Below are positions 24,604 through 33,560 of a DNA stretch of 64,000 bases, one piece after another. Where the stretch lies: NCBI GenBank assembly GCA_041287425.1, contig JBEULG010000036.1, positions 1 to 64,000 on the forward strand, read 5' to 3'. Under the pieces are notes generated by a model. It did not search any database and was not told the origin of the DNA. It saw only the letters and a list, made by a program, of their open reading frames with translations. A program made the position numbers and the translations under genes. The first letter of the stretch is position 1. Each line of letters opens with the position of its first letter. Source of the DNA: JAFGSI01 sp041287425 (lineage in GTDB: Bacteria; Chloroflexota; Anaerolineae; Anaerolineales; Villigracilaceae).

Positions 24604-25758
24604 TCAGGCTGTTTCCAGGGCGGCGCGGCGCAGAGAGTCGATGGCCATATTGACGGCCCAGCGTGCCGCGTTGCGCGGATGTCCGCCGTAGGTCAGGTGC
24701 TGTTGGCGAGTCGCCGCCGGGGTGTGTAGATGGAAATCAACCTGGATGGCTTCCGGCCGGATGGACAGGCTGAGCGCCAGGCTGGCGGAGGCGCCGTAGC
24801 GGAGGCGCGCCGCTTCGGCCGCGGCGGACAGGTCGGGGGGCGGTTCGTCGCTTCGCTCGCCGCCCCGGTAGACCGGCGAGGCGAGGCGGGACAGGCGTTC
24901 GGCCAGCAGGCCGCCCGTGCCGGCCTCGAAACAGGCCAGGCTCCAGCCGCGCCGGCCCGCCGCTTCCAGGGTGACGGCTTCGAGGCTCTGGTCGTCAGCG
25001 CCGAAGATGTCGGCTCCCAGGCGGGCGCGGATTTCGGTTTCGAGGGCGGCGATCTGGCGGTCGGCCTCGGCCTCGCTGTCGGCTTTGGCGGCGATGCGGA
25101 TGTCGATGATGCCGGCGTGGGCGGCCAGGCCGACGGTCGGGTTGGCGAGCGTTTCCAGGTCGCCGATTTGTTCGTCCACAGCGCTTTCGCCGACGCCGGA
25201 GCAGTGCAAGGTGCGAATCTTCAGGATTTCGTGCAGCCCGAAGCGTTGTTGCAGGTAGGGAATCACCGCTTCGGTCAGGAGCGTTTCCATTTCGCGCGGC
25301 ACGCCCGGCAGGGCGATAACGGCGTTTCGTTCGGTTTCGACGATGAAGGCCGGCGCCGTGCCGACCGGATTGGCGATGGCCCGCGCCCCCTGTGGGACGT
25401 AGGCCTGGCGTTTCTGATTCGGGGTGGGGACGCGCCCGTAGCGCCGCACGGTGCGTTCGATCTGTTCCCAAAGGTCGGGGCGGTATTCGAGCGGCACGCC
25501 GACTGCCTCGGCGACGGCCCGGCGGGTTGGGTCGTCTACGGTTGGACCCAGCCCGCCGGTGGTGATGATGATTTCGGCCCGCCCCATCGCTTCGCGGATG
25601 GCGGCTGCGATGCGGCCGGGATTGTCGCCGATGGTAGTGGTGCGGAACAAGTCCACGCCCAGGCCGCGCAGGGCGCGGGCGATGAAGCGGGTGTTGGTGT
25701 CTGTCGTTTCGCCCAGCAGGAGTTCGGTTCCAATCGTGATGATTTCGGCAATTGTCAT
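24604..25758 (-). CDS. CinA-like protein with a degenerate amidase domain
   Basis: A 384-residue protein. The N-terminal molybdopterin-binding-like domain is intact (ITIGTELLLGETTDTNT; IITTGGLGPTVDDPTR; ALPGVPREMETLL). This domain has ADP-ribose or NMN-related pyrophosphatase activity in other CinA proteins. The C-terminal nicotinamide-nucleotide amidase (PncC) domain is recognisable but altered: the usual ESCTGG motif, which holds the catalytic Ser, reads FEAGTGG (about residues 279-285), so amidase activity is doubtful. The middle of that domain also contains an odd low-complexity insert (YRGGERSDEPPPD). It lies 15 bases after the FAD oxidoreductase and one base before the M14 gene. Confidence 0.85.
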   Translation of the reverse strand: MTIAEIITIGTELLLGETTDTNTRFIARALRGLGVDLFRTTTIGDNPGRIAAAIREAMGRAEIIITTGGLGPTVDDPTRRAVAEAVGVPLEYRPDLWEQIERTVRRYGRVPTPNQKRQAYVPQGARAIANPVGTAPAFIVETERNAVIALPGVPREMETLLTEAVIPYLQQRFGLHEILKIRTLHCSGVGESAVDEQIGDLETLANPTVGLAAHAGIIDIRIAAKADSEAEADRQIAALETEIRARLGADIFGADDQSLEAVTLEAAGRRGWSLACFEAGTGGLLAERLSRLASPVYRGGERSDEPPPDLSAAAEAARLRYGASASLALSLSIRPEAIQVDFHLHTPAATRQQHLTYGGHPRNAARWAVNMAIDSLRRAALETA

Positions 25759-25773
25759 TGACCGTTTTATCTG

Positions 25774-26928
25774 TTACACGACGTTGTATTCTTTGATAGG
25801 CCGGCCCTCGGCGAAGCGCGCCAGGTCGAGCGCAGAAACGTCCAGGCTGACGAAGCGTCCGTCGAGGATGTATTCGGCCATCAGTTTGCCCGAAATCGGA
25901 CCATGCATGAAGCCGTGGCCGGAGAAGCCGCCGACGAAGAGGAAGCCGTCCACAGGGGTCGGGCCGTAGATGGGATGGGCGTCGGGGGTGATCTCGTAGA
26001 GGCCCGCCAGGTGGGAGACCAGGCCGGCTCTTTCGAGGAGAGGCAGGCGCGCCATGGCGGCCTCGAGGTTAACCATTTCGAACTCTTCGTCCACGTTCTG
26101 GTCGAAGCCGGGTTTTTCGTTGGGGTTGGACATGCCGGTCAGCAGGCCTTCGCCCTCGCGATGGAAGTAGAGCGATTGGGCGAAGTCGATGACGAAGGGG
26201 AAATCGGCCGGAATGTCTGGCAGGGGGGTGGTGGTGAGCCACTGACGGCGGACGGCGGTAATGGGCAAGTCGACCCCGGCCATGGCGCCGATCAGGGCGG
26301 CCCAGGGGCCGGCGGCGTTGACGACCGTGCGGGTGGCAATCGTCCCCCGGTTGGTTTCGACGGCGGTCACTCTGCCGCTCTCGACCCGGATGCCGGCCAC
26401 CTCGACGTTGTTGAAGGCCTGTGCCCCCAGCCTGCGGGCGGCGTTGATATAGCCCATGACCACACCGTTGGGGTCTACCAGCCCGTCTTGCGGATTCCAG
26501 GTGCCGGCCAGGGCGTCGTCGAATTTCATCAGGGGCAGGCGGCGGCGAACTTCGTCGCCGTCCAGCCATTCGGTCTGGACGCCGAGGCGGTTCTGGAGGG
26601 CGACGTTGTGGCGGAAGGCTTCCACGTCCTGCGGACGGGTCAGTACGAACAGATAACCGCATTTGCGATATTCAATTTCCTGGCCGATTTCTTCTTTGAA
26701 GCGTTCGAGCATGGGCAGGCTGGCCAGGGAGAGGCGCACGTTGATTTCGGTCGAGAACTGGTAGCGCACGCCGCCGGCGCAGCGGCCGGTAGCGCCCTGC
26801 CCGAAGAAGGTCTCCTTTTCGAGCAGGACGATGTTTTTCTGGCCGCGCTCGGCCAGGTGGTAGGCAGTGCTGGCGCCCATCACGCCGCCGCCGATGATGA
26901 TCACATCTGCTGTGGTGGGTATCTCCAT
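25774..26928 (-). CDS. FAD-dependent oxidoreductase (DAO / sarcosine oxidase beta-like)
   Basis: A 384-residue protein with the dinucleotide-binding motif IIIGGGVMGASTAYHLAERG at residues 10-29 and the C-terminal FAD segment GLYEITPDAHPIYGPT...FVGGFSGHGFMHGPISG of the D-amino-acid-oxidase/SoxB group. These enzymes oxidise secondary or primary amines of amino acids such as sarcosine, glycine or proline. The precise substrate is not readable. AGGAG lies 9 bases before the start. It stands after the liv operon terminator and before the CinA-like gene, so it heads its own unit; closeness to an amino acid transporter fits amino acid use. Confidence 0.85.
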   Translation of the reverse strand: MEIPTTADVIIIGGGVMGASTAYHLAERGQKNIVLLEKETFFGQGATGRCAGGVRYQFSTEINVRLSLASLPMLERFKEEIGQEIEYRKCGYLFVLTRPQDVEAFRHNVALQNRLGVQTEWLDGDEVRRRLPLMKFDDALAGTWNPQDGLVDPNGVVMGYINAARRLGAQAFNNVEVAGIRVESGRVTAVETNRGTIATRTVVNAAGPWAALIGAMAGVDLPITAVRRQWLTTTPLPDIPADFPFVIDFAQSLYFHREGEGLLTGMSNPNEKPGFDQNVDEEFEMVNLEAAMARLPLLERAGLVSHLAGLYEITPDAHPIYGPTPVDGFLFVGGFSGHGFMHGPISGKLMAEYILDGRFVSLDVSALDLARFAEGRPIKEYNVV

Positions 26929-26954
26929 GGGTTAACTCCTGATGTGGAAATCGA

Positions 26955-26991
26955 AAAGCGCAGAGGTGACCTGATTTTACCTCTGCGCTTT
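26955..26991 (-). terminator. Terminator of the liv operon
   Basis: A perfect 13-base stem (AAAGCGCAGAGGT at 26955-26967 with ACCTCTGCGCTTT at 26979-26991) around an 11-base loop. On the minus strand the stem ends in a T-rich run (CTTTTCG), 18 bases after the livF stop. Confidence 0.75.
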
Positions 26992-27008
26992 CGTTTTGGG
27001 GAGAACAA

Positions 27009-27722
27009 CTACTCCATGCCCAGGTAGGCTTTCTGGACGCGCGGGTTCTTCTTGAGTGCCTCGCCCGTGTCTTCCATGACGATGCTGCCGGTTTCGAGGA
27101 CGTAACCGCGATGAGCGACCGAGAGGGCCATGAGGGCGTTCTGCTCGACGAGCAGGATGGTGGTGCCTTCTTTGTTGATTTTCACGATGGTGTCGAAAAT
27201 GGCTTCGACCAGCACCGGCGCCAGACCCATGGACGGTTCATCCATCAGAAGCAGGCGCGGACGGGCCATCAGCGCCCGGGCGGTGGCCAGCATCTGCTGT
27301 TCGCCGCCGGAGAGCGTCCCGCCGACCTGGCGGCGACGTTCTTTGAGGCGCGGCAGGAGTTCGAACACCCATTCGAGGTCCTCTTCGATTTTCTTTTTGT
27401 CTTTGCGGATGTAGGCGCCCATCTCCAGGTTTTCCATGACCGTCATGCGGGCGAAGATGCGCCGCCCTTCCGGCACCATGGCAATCCCTTTCTGGACGAT
27501 TTGATGGGGCTTGTACTTGGCGAGGTCCTCGCCCATGAAGACGATGTTGCCTTCGCGCGGCCGCAGGGCGCCGCTGATGGTGCGCAGGGTGGTGGTCTTG
27601 CCGGCCCCGTTGCCGCCGATCAGGCAGACGATTTCGCCTTCTTCGACCTTGAGCGAAACGCCTTTCAGGGCGTGGATGTTCCCGTAATAGGTATGGATAT
27701 TGTTGACTTCGAGCAATGCCAT
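27009..27722 (-). CDS. livF: Branched-chain amino acid ABC transporter ATP-binding protein LivF
   Basis: A 237-residue ABC ATPase of the LivF type. Walker A is GGNGAGKTT near residues 36-44, the ABC signature is LSGGEQQM near 138-145 and Walker B is RLLLMDEPSMGL. LivF is slightly shorter than LivG and lacks its extra segment. It forms the ATPase pair with LivG under the LivH/LivM channel. It lies 12 bases after livG and is followed by a strong stem-loop, so it is the last gene of the operon. Urea or amide transporters of the same family (UrtE) are an alternative identity. Confidence 0.92.
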   Translation of the reverse strand: MALLEVNNIHTYYGNIHALKGVSLKVEEGEIVCLIGGNGAGKTTTLRTISGALRPREGNIVFMGEDLAKYKPHQIVQKGIAMVPEGRRIFARMTVMENLEMGAYIRKDKKKIEEDLEWVFELLPRLKERRRQVGGTLSGGEQQMLATARALMARPRLLLMDEPSMGLAPVLVEAIFDTIVKINKEGTTILLVEQNALMALSVAHRGYVLETGSIVMEDTGEALKKNPRVQKAYLGME

Positions 27723-27734
27723 AGGAACCTCCGT

Positions 27735-28535
<801 letters not shown>

Positions 28536-28545
28536 GTGCATTCTC

Positions 28546-30240
28546 CTATGCGTTCTCCGTTGCGGTTGCGGCTTCCTCTTCTGGCGGCGGCGTTTCCTCC
28601 TCGTGGAGTTCGATGCGGTGGCGGGCTTCCGGCCAGAGTCCTTCAGGTTTGATGAGCATCATGGCCACCAGCGCCGCGCCGTAGAAGAGATAGCGGTATT
28701 CGGCAAATTCGCGCAACAGTTCGGGCAGGCCAATCAGCGCCAGCGCGCCGACGAAGACGCCCGGAATGCTGCCCATCCCGCCGACGATGATCAGCGAGAG
28801 GATGTTAATGGAGACCAGGAACTGGAAACTGGAGGGGTAAATAGAGCCGATTTTGGCCGCGAAGAGCGTCCCGCCGATGCCGGAGAAGAGGGCGCCCATG
28901 GCAAAGGCGGTCAGTTTGGTCGTGACGTGGTTGATGCCCATGGCGACGGCCACGTCCTCGTCCTCGCGCAGCGCCATCCAGGTGCGGCCCAGACGCGAGT
29001 CGCGCAGCCGGATGGCGATGAACGCCACGATGACGATACCCACCAGAATCAGGTAGTAGAGTTCCTGCTGCGATTCCAGCGTTCTGGCATATCCTCCGAA
29101 GCCGATGACCGGCCGCTGGATTCTCTGAATGCCCTGCGTGCCTCCCAGCCAGGGTTTGAGCCAGTCGGAAAGGACCAGGATGCGGATAATCTCGCCGAAG
29201 CCGAGGGTGACGATGGCCAGGTAGTCGCCGCGCATCTTCAAGATGGGCAGACCCAGGAGCACACCCGCAAAGAAGGCCATCAGCAAGGCGACCGGGAAGG
29301 CCTGCCAGAAGGTCCAGTTGAAAAAGCCCAGTTCGGGCGAGGTCAGCACGCCGATGGTGTAAGCGCCGATGGCGTAGAAGGCCACATAGCCGAGGTCGAG
29401 CAGGCCGGCAAAGCCGACTACGATGTTCAACCCCAGCCCCATCAGGATGAACAGACCAACATTATCCAGAATTTCACTGAACCACAGGCCCAGAATGTTG
29501 GGCAGGAAGATGAGAATCAGGCCCACGCCGCCGAGCATGCTCCAGCGGATGACCTTTTGTTTCCTGGGTTCCAGCGAGCGCTTGACTTTAGGGCGTCCGT
29601 GGCGCCAGTAGGCCAATCCGCCGGTCAGCAGGAAGACGACGATGGCGCCGACCAGCGAAAGGCTGTTGGCTGTGAATATCCATTTAAAGAGGACGGCCAC
29701 GAACCCCCAGTTGCTCAGCATCATGGTGAGCAGTCTGCCCATCAGGCCGATGAAGACTACATAGAGCAGTCCCTGGCCGAGAGCCGATTTGATTCGATCC
29801 GGCAGCAGGGTAAAGCCGGCTGTCAGCGCCCCAATCACGATGCAGGCGAGCAGGCGCAGGAGCAGACCGGGAACCAGGGCTTGCTTGTAGGCGTAGATGG
29901 CGTACAGTTCCTCGGAGGCGTTCAGGAACATGGCGCGCAGATTGATGACCTGGCCCACGCCGGCTAAGGCGAGGATGACCAGCCCCGACGCCAAGCCGCT
30001 GATGGCGGCCGTCAGAATCAGGAATCCCGCCTGCCGGCTGGTCGCTTTGCGGATGGCGCTCAAACTCAATGCTGCAACCGGGCCGAGAATCAGGATTTCC
30101 CCAAAACTGACCAGTTGGTTGACGACATAGGTGTTCTCAAAAGCCGCCACGATGCCAATCAGCGACAGGACGACCACGATGATGCCGCCCAACAATCCCG
30201 AGCGCAGAGCCTGTTTCCAGTCGGTGTATTTGTTTTGCAT
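28546..30240 (-). CDS. livM: Branched-chain amino acid ABC transporter permease LivM, N-terminally extended
   Basis: A 564-residue integral membrane protein. The C-terminal 330 residues are a normal LivM permease (NIVVGFAGLLDLGYVAFYAIGAYT; LPILKMRGDYLAIVTLGFGEIIRIL; GRTWMALREDEDVAVAMGIN with the EAA-type coupling loop). About 200 extra residues at the N-terminus add five or six further hydrophobic helices, more than the short extension known in E. coli LivM. A charged tail (EEETPPPEEEAATATENA) ends the protein. GGAGG precedes the start. It pairs with LivH to form the membrane channel. Confidence 0.9.
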   Translation of the reverse strand: MQNKYTDWKQALRSGLLGGIIVVVLSLIGIVAAFENTYVVNQLVSFGEILILGPVAALSLSAIRKATSRQAGFLILTAAISGLASGLVILALAGVGQVINLRAMFLNASEELYAIYAYKQALVPGLLLRLLACIVIGALTAGFTLLPDRIKSALGQGLLYVVFIGLMGRLLTMMLSNWGFVAVLFKWIFTANSLSLVGAIVVFLLTGGLAYWRHGRPKVKRSLEPRKQKVIRWSMLGGVGLILIFLPNILGLWFSEILDNVGLFILMGLGLNIVVGFAGLLDLGYVAFYAIGAYTIGVLTSPELGFFNWTFWQAFPVALLMAFFAGVLLGLPILKMRGDYLAIVTLGFGEIIRILVLSDWLKPWLGGTQGIQRIQRPVIGFGGYARTLESQQELYYLILVGIVIVAFIAIRLRDSRLGRTWMALREDEDVAVAMGINHVTTKLTAFAMGALFSGIGGTLFAAKIGSIYPSSFQFLVSINILSLIIVGGMGSIPGVFVGALALIGLPELLREFAEYRYLFYGAALVAMMLIKPEGLWPEARHRIELHEEETPPPEEEAATATENA

Positions 30241-30251
30241 GGCGCTCCTCC

Positions 30252-31313
30252 TTAGACTTTGGTCTGGGTCAGGCGTTCGCCCAGGATGCCCGAGGGGCGG
30301 AAGATCAGGATAAAGACCAGGATGATGAAGGCAATCGCGTCCTTAAGTTGCGAGGCGACCGGAATACCCAGCCCATCCAGGAATAGATTGGGGCCAACCG
30401 ATTCGAGCAGCCCCAAGACGATGGCGCCCAGGAATGCGCCGGGCACATTGCCGATACCGCCCAACACAGCGGACGTGAATGCTTTCAGGCCTGGAATGAA
30501 GCCCATGTAGAAGTGAACCACCGGGAATTGCAGGATATAGAGAACGCCGCCGGCGCCGGCCGCGGCCCCTCCGAGGGCAAAGGTGAAGACGATAATGCCG
30601 TCCACGTCAATGCCCATCAGGGCGGCAGCCTCTTTGTCCTCCGAGACGGCGCGCATGGCCTTGCCCAGTTTGCTCCACATGACGATGGCGTACAAGAGTA
30701 GCATCATCAGGAGAGCGGCGATAATCACGACCACCTGCGTTTTGAACAGGCGGACAGTGCCAAGTTGCCAGGCCCCGTTCAAGGCTTCGATGGTGGGATA
30801 CGCCTCAAACCCTGAACCGTAGAAGCCGCGGAACGTATATTGCAGGAAAAACGAAGCGCCGATGGCGGTGATGAGCGGGACCAAACGCGGCGCATTGCGC
30901 AAGGGACGGTAAGCCACTCGCTCGACCAGAATCGCCACGCTCATGGAGACGGCCATCGAGAGGATGGCAATGGCCAAGATTCCCAGCAATGGGTAGCGGT
31001 TCAGAAAACCGCTGTCATTGAGAGCGTTGGCCAGAAAGACGGCTGTAAAAGGCCCGCTCATGAATACTTCGCTGTGAGCGAAGTTAATCATGCGCAGGAT
31101 GCCGTATACCAGCGTATAGCCCATGGCAATCAGGGCATACACTCCGCCCAGGGCCAGTCCCTTGACGGCCAGGTCGAACCAACTTTCGACGGAGTATTTG
31201 CCGGATTGCAGGGTGCTGATTGTCCCCCAGACGACGACCACCGCGATGGACAGCCCGATGACCCACACCAAGATGTCGGTCAGTGTGATTTTCTGACGCC
31301 AGGTTCGAAACAT
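30252..31313 (-). CDS. livH: Branched-chain amino acid ABC transporter permease LivH
   Basis: A 353-residue permease with about eight helices. The family motif GLALGGVYALIAMGYTLVYGILRMINFAHSE occurs near residues 50-80 and the cytoplasmic coupling loop GKAMRAVSEDKEAAALMGID near 215-235. A leading helix (about 13-32) and short outer loop precede the family core. It works with LivM as the translocation pore. The gene lies 80 bases after the binding-protein gene, the gap being filled by a strong hairpin, and 11 bases before livM. Confidence 0.92.
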   Translation of the reverse strand: MFRTWRQKITLTDILVWVIGLSIAVVVVWGTISTLQSGKYSVESWFDLAVKGLALGGVYALIAMGYTLVYGILRMINFAHSEVFMSGPFTAVFLANALNDSGFLNRYPLLGILAIAILSMAVSMSVAILVERVAYRPLRNAPRLVPLITAIGASFFLQYTFRGFYGSGFEAYPTIEALNGAWQLGTVRLFKTQVVVIIAALLMMLLLYAIVMWSKLGKAMRAVSEDKEAAALMGIDVDGIIVFTFALGGAAAGAGGVLYILQFPVVHFYMGFIPGLKAFTSAVLGGIGNVPGAFLGAIVLGLLESVGPNLFLDGLGIPVASQLKDAIAFIILVFILIFRPSGILGERLTQTKV

Positions 31314-31341
31314 CGAACACTCCTAATCTCGAAGTTTGCCG

Positions 31342-31370
31342 AGAGGGGCGAGGTCGGTCCTCGCCCCTCT
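31342..31370 (-). terminator. Intra-operon hairpin between the binding-protein gene and livH
   Basis: A perfect 12-base stem (AGAGGGGCGAGG at 31342-31353, CCTCGCCCCTCT at 31359-31370) with a 5-base loop and no T tract. Such a hairpin would protect the 3' end of the upstream mRNA or cause partial termination, giving more binding protein than channel. Confidence 0.65.
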
Positions 31371-31393
31371 GGATATTTGGTATCGTTCGTTGA

Positions 31394-32605
31394 TTACGGC
31401 TGCCAAATCACTTCGGGCGGGTACTGCCCGGCGTGGTATTGATAGACCGCAATGTATGGGTCGGCGCAGTCGCCGGTCGGCGTGCAGGTCAGGTTGCCGG
31501 TCAGGCCGTCGAAGTTGGAGGTGGCGGCCATCGCGTCGCGCAGCGCCTGGCGCGGGATGATCAGCGTGCCGTCATCCTGGACGATGGCGACGGACTCGAT
31601 GGCGGCCTTGATCAGCATGTAGGCATCGTAAGCATGGGCGTGGAAGATGCTGATCGGGGCGGTGCCGAACATTTCCTGGTACTTGGCCACGAAGGCGTCA
31701 TAGTCGGGGCCCTGGACCAGCGGGCTGGACACCATGAAGCCCTCGACCTCAGCCCCGCCGCCTTCCATCACATCCGGCGAGAACAGGCCATCGGCGCCCA
31801 TCAGGTAGACCTCTTCCAGACCGGGGGTGGTGCGGGCCTGGCGGATGATGAAGCCGCCGGCGGGCATGAAGATCGGGAAGTAGATGATCTCTGGATTGCC
31901 AGCCGCGATGCTGGTCAGCACCGAGCTCATGTCGGTCTGATTCGGGTCCACGGCTTCCTGAGCGGTGACGGTGCCACCCAGTTCGGCGAAGGTGTTGGCG
32001 AAGACTTCCTGCAATTTCTCGGCGTACAGGCTGCCGTCATGGATGGTCGCTGCCCGGCGCAGGCCCAGGACGTTGTAGGCGAACTCGGCCGCTACCCGAC
32101 CCTGCACCTGGTCGTTGTGGGCGGTGCGGAAGTAGCCCGGATAGTTGTTCGGGTTGCCCGGCTCGGTCAGGTCAGGAGCGGTGTTGGAGGGCGAAACCAC
32201 CACGAAGCCGGCCTCGGAGAAGAGCGGCATGGCCACGCGGGCTTCGCTCGAGCAGGAGGTGCCGATGACGGCCACGATGGTCGAGTCGGCCGCCAATTTG
32301 GTGCCGGCCGCCTGACCGCCCTCGGCGTTACAACCGGTGTCCTCGCCGTCGAACTGGACGGGGTGGCCCAGGATTTCGCCGCCCGTGTCGCTGATGGCGA
32401 TCTCGACGCCGTTGCGGGAGTCGATGCCCAGGGTCTCGTTGGGGCCAGCCACAACCAGGGCGTAGGCGATGTGCACCGGTTCATTGGGACCGATCACCAC
32501 GCAGCCGATCGGGTCATCGCACTCGTAAGCCTTCTGACCGCAGGAGGTCAGCAGGAGCGCAGCGGCAACGAAGAGCGACAGGACTGCAAACAAGCGTTTA
32601 GACAT
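31394..32605 (-). CDS. Branched-chain amino acid ABC transporter substrate-binding lipoprotein
   Basis: A 403-residue periplasmic-binding-type protein (type I fold, LivJ/LivK family). The signal peptide ends in a lipobox (LLLTSC, Cys22), as expected for an organism that tethers its binding proteins. The N-terminal lobe has ALVVAGPNETLGIDSRNGVEIAI and GDTGC-like segments, and VAVIGTSCSSEARVAMPLFSEAGFVVVSPSNT is typical of the ligand site. The family binds Leu/Ile/Val, other amino acids, amides or urea; the ligand here is not fixed. It is the first gene of the liv operon with a long leader upstream and GGAGGAGG before the start. Confidence 0.92.
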   Translation of the reverse strand: MSKRLFAVLSLFVAAALLLTSCGQKAYECDDPIGCVVIGPNEPVHIAYALVVAGPNETLGIDSRNGVEIAISDTGGEILGHPVQFDGEDTGCNAEGGQAAGTKLAADSTIVAVIGTSCSSEARVAMPLFSEAGFVVVSPSNTAPDLTEPGNPNNYPGYFRTAHNDQVQGRVAAEFAYNVLGLRRAATIHDGSLYAEKLQEVFANTFAELGGTVTAQEAVDPNQTDMSSVLTSIAAGNPEIIYFPIFMPAGGFIIRQARTTPGLEEVYLMGADGLFSPDVMEGGGAEVEGFMVSSPLVQGPDYDAFVAKYQEMFGTAPISIFHAHAYDAYMLIKAAIESVAIVQDDGTLIIPRQALRDAMAATSNFDGLTGNLTCTPTGDCADPYIAVYQYHAGQYPPEVIWQP

Positions 32606-32964
32606 ACTTCTTCCTCCTCCAAAAAGGAATTAAAGGATGGGGGGCCCGTTTTCTAACGGGTGGACTGCTTGCGGCCGACAAAGCCTGTTCGGTTGTCTTG
32701 CATCACCTCCTTACTTTTGTTACCAAAAGAGATTTTCGTACCAACAAAAGAGGAGTATAGCAGGGGAGCACCGCTGTAAATTTTGACCCTGGGTGCTGAT
32801 ATGCTTTTGCCGGACCTGCCCCGGCCTTTTCGGGAGGCTGGTCTGTCGAGAGGGTTGACCACCTAAGTTGTTCGACAACTTGATCAACGAGTTAATTTTG
32901 CGTTTTTTTCGGGACAAAGTCAAGGATGATATTTGTTGAGTTTCGGGTGATTTTTGTAACGTTT
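32606..32964 (-). promoter_or_regulatory. Long leader/promoter region of the liv operon
   Basis: This 359-base gap has no gene. Reading leftward: TTTACA (32780-32775) and TATACT (32759-32754), 15 bases apart, form a possible promoter. Downstream are the near-palindrome CTTTTGTTACCAAAAG (32714-32729) and a similar imperfect copy at 32732-32750. Next comes AAGGAGGTGA, a full match to the 16S anti-Shine-Dalgarno, running into a 16-codon frame (32703-32653), and then a small hairpin CCCGTT/AACGGG (32645-32660). This could be a leader with operator and attenuation parts. The far end (32790-32964) shows nothing I can name. Confidence 0.45.
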
Positions 32965-33462
32965 TCAGGGCCGGGTTTTCGGTCCGTAGAGCAGCGATTC
33001 GCGGATTCGCAAGTCGGTGTTGCGGATTTTCATAGCCAGGTCGGCGGCCAGGTTGTACATGAGACGGTAACCAAGTTGCGGGTAAGTCTCGCACAGCATG
33101 ATGAGTTTGTCGCGCGGGATGACCAGCAGTTTGGTCCCTTTTTGCACGGCGCGCACGCTGGCCGAACGCAGGCCTTCGTCCACGAGTGCCACCTCACCGA
33201 AGGATTGCCCTCGCCGCAGGGTGGCGATGGTGACCTGGTCGGTAGAAGCCTGGGGCCCGCCGACCAGGGCCGGGTTGACCAGCACGTCTACTTCTCCCTG
33301 CATGATGATATAAAGTTCTTTGGAACTGCTGCCTTCTTCGACAATGATTTCGCCCGCCGCGTAGGTGTGTTCCTCGCAAATGTTGGCTATCATTTCGAGT
33401 TGGGGGGGCGTAAGTTGATAGAAAATATCGGCTTGTTTGATGAAATTCACCATTTCGTTCAT
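32965..33462 (-). CDS. Cyclic-nucleotide-binding-domain protein without DNA-binding domain
   Basis: A 165-residue protein made of one cNMP-binding domain (about residues 8-130): ADIFYQLTPPQLEMIANICEEHTYAAGEIIVEEGSSSKELYIIMQGEVDVL, then the phosphate-binding cassette region GQSFGEVALVDEGLRSASVRAVQKGTKLLVI. The FGEVALVDEGLRSASV segment matches the consensus FGE(X)AL...R(S/T)A, so it could bind cAMP or cGMP. No helix-turn-helix follows; the C-terminal 35 residues are helical. It would act as a nucleotide-sensing partner rather than a Crp-type regulator. Start chosen at MNEMVNF; the longer frame upstream begins inside the promoter region. Confidence 0.82.
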   Translation of the reverse strand: MNEMVNFIKQADIFYQLTPPQLEMIANICEEHTYAAGEIIVEEGSSSKELYIIMQGEVDVLVNPALVGGPQASTDQVTIATLRRGQSFGEVALVDEGLRSASVRAVQKGTKLLVIPRDKLIMLCETYPQLGYRLMYNLAADLAMKIRNTDLRIRESLLYGPKTRP

Positions 33463-33560
33463 CGGCGCCCTCACACTTTTAGATGGAAATAGTGTAGCAT
33501 AAACGTTACCAGGAAGCAACTTCTTTGTCCCTTAAAAATGGGCAGGGAGAAGCGCCCTCG

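Noticed and set aside
32653..32703. Sixteen-codon frame in the liv leader as a firm leader peptide gene
   Set aside because: The Shine-Dalgarno match ends only about two bases before the ATG, which is too close for normal initiation, and the peptide has no run of Leu/Ile/Val codons. Kept only as part of the regulatory region.
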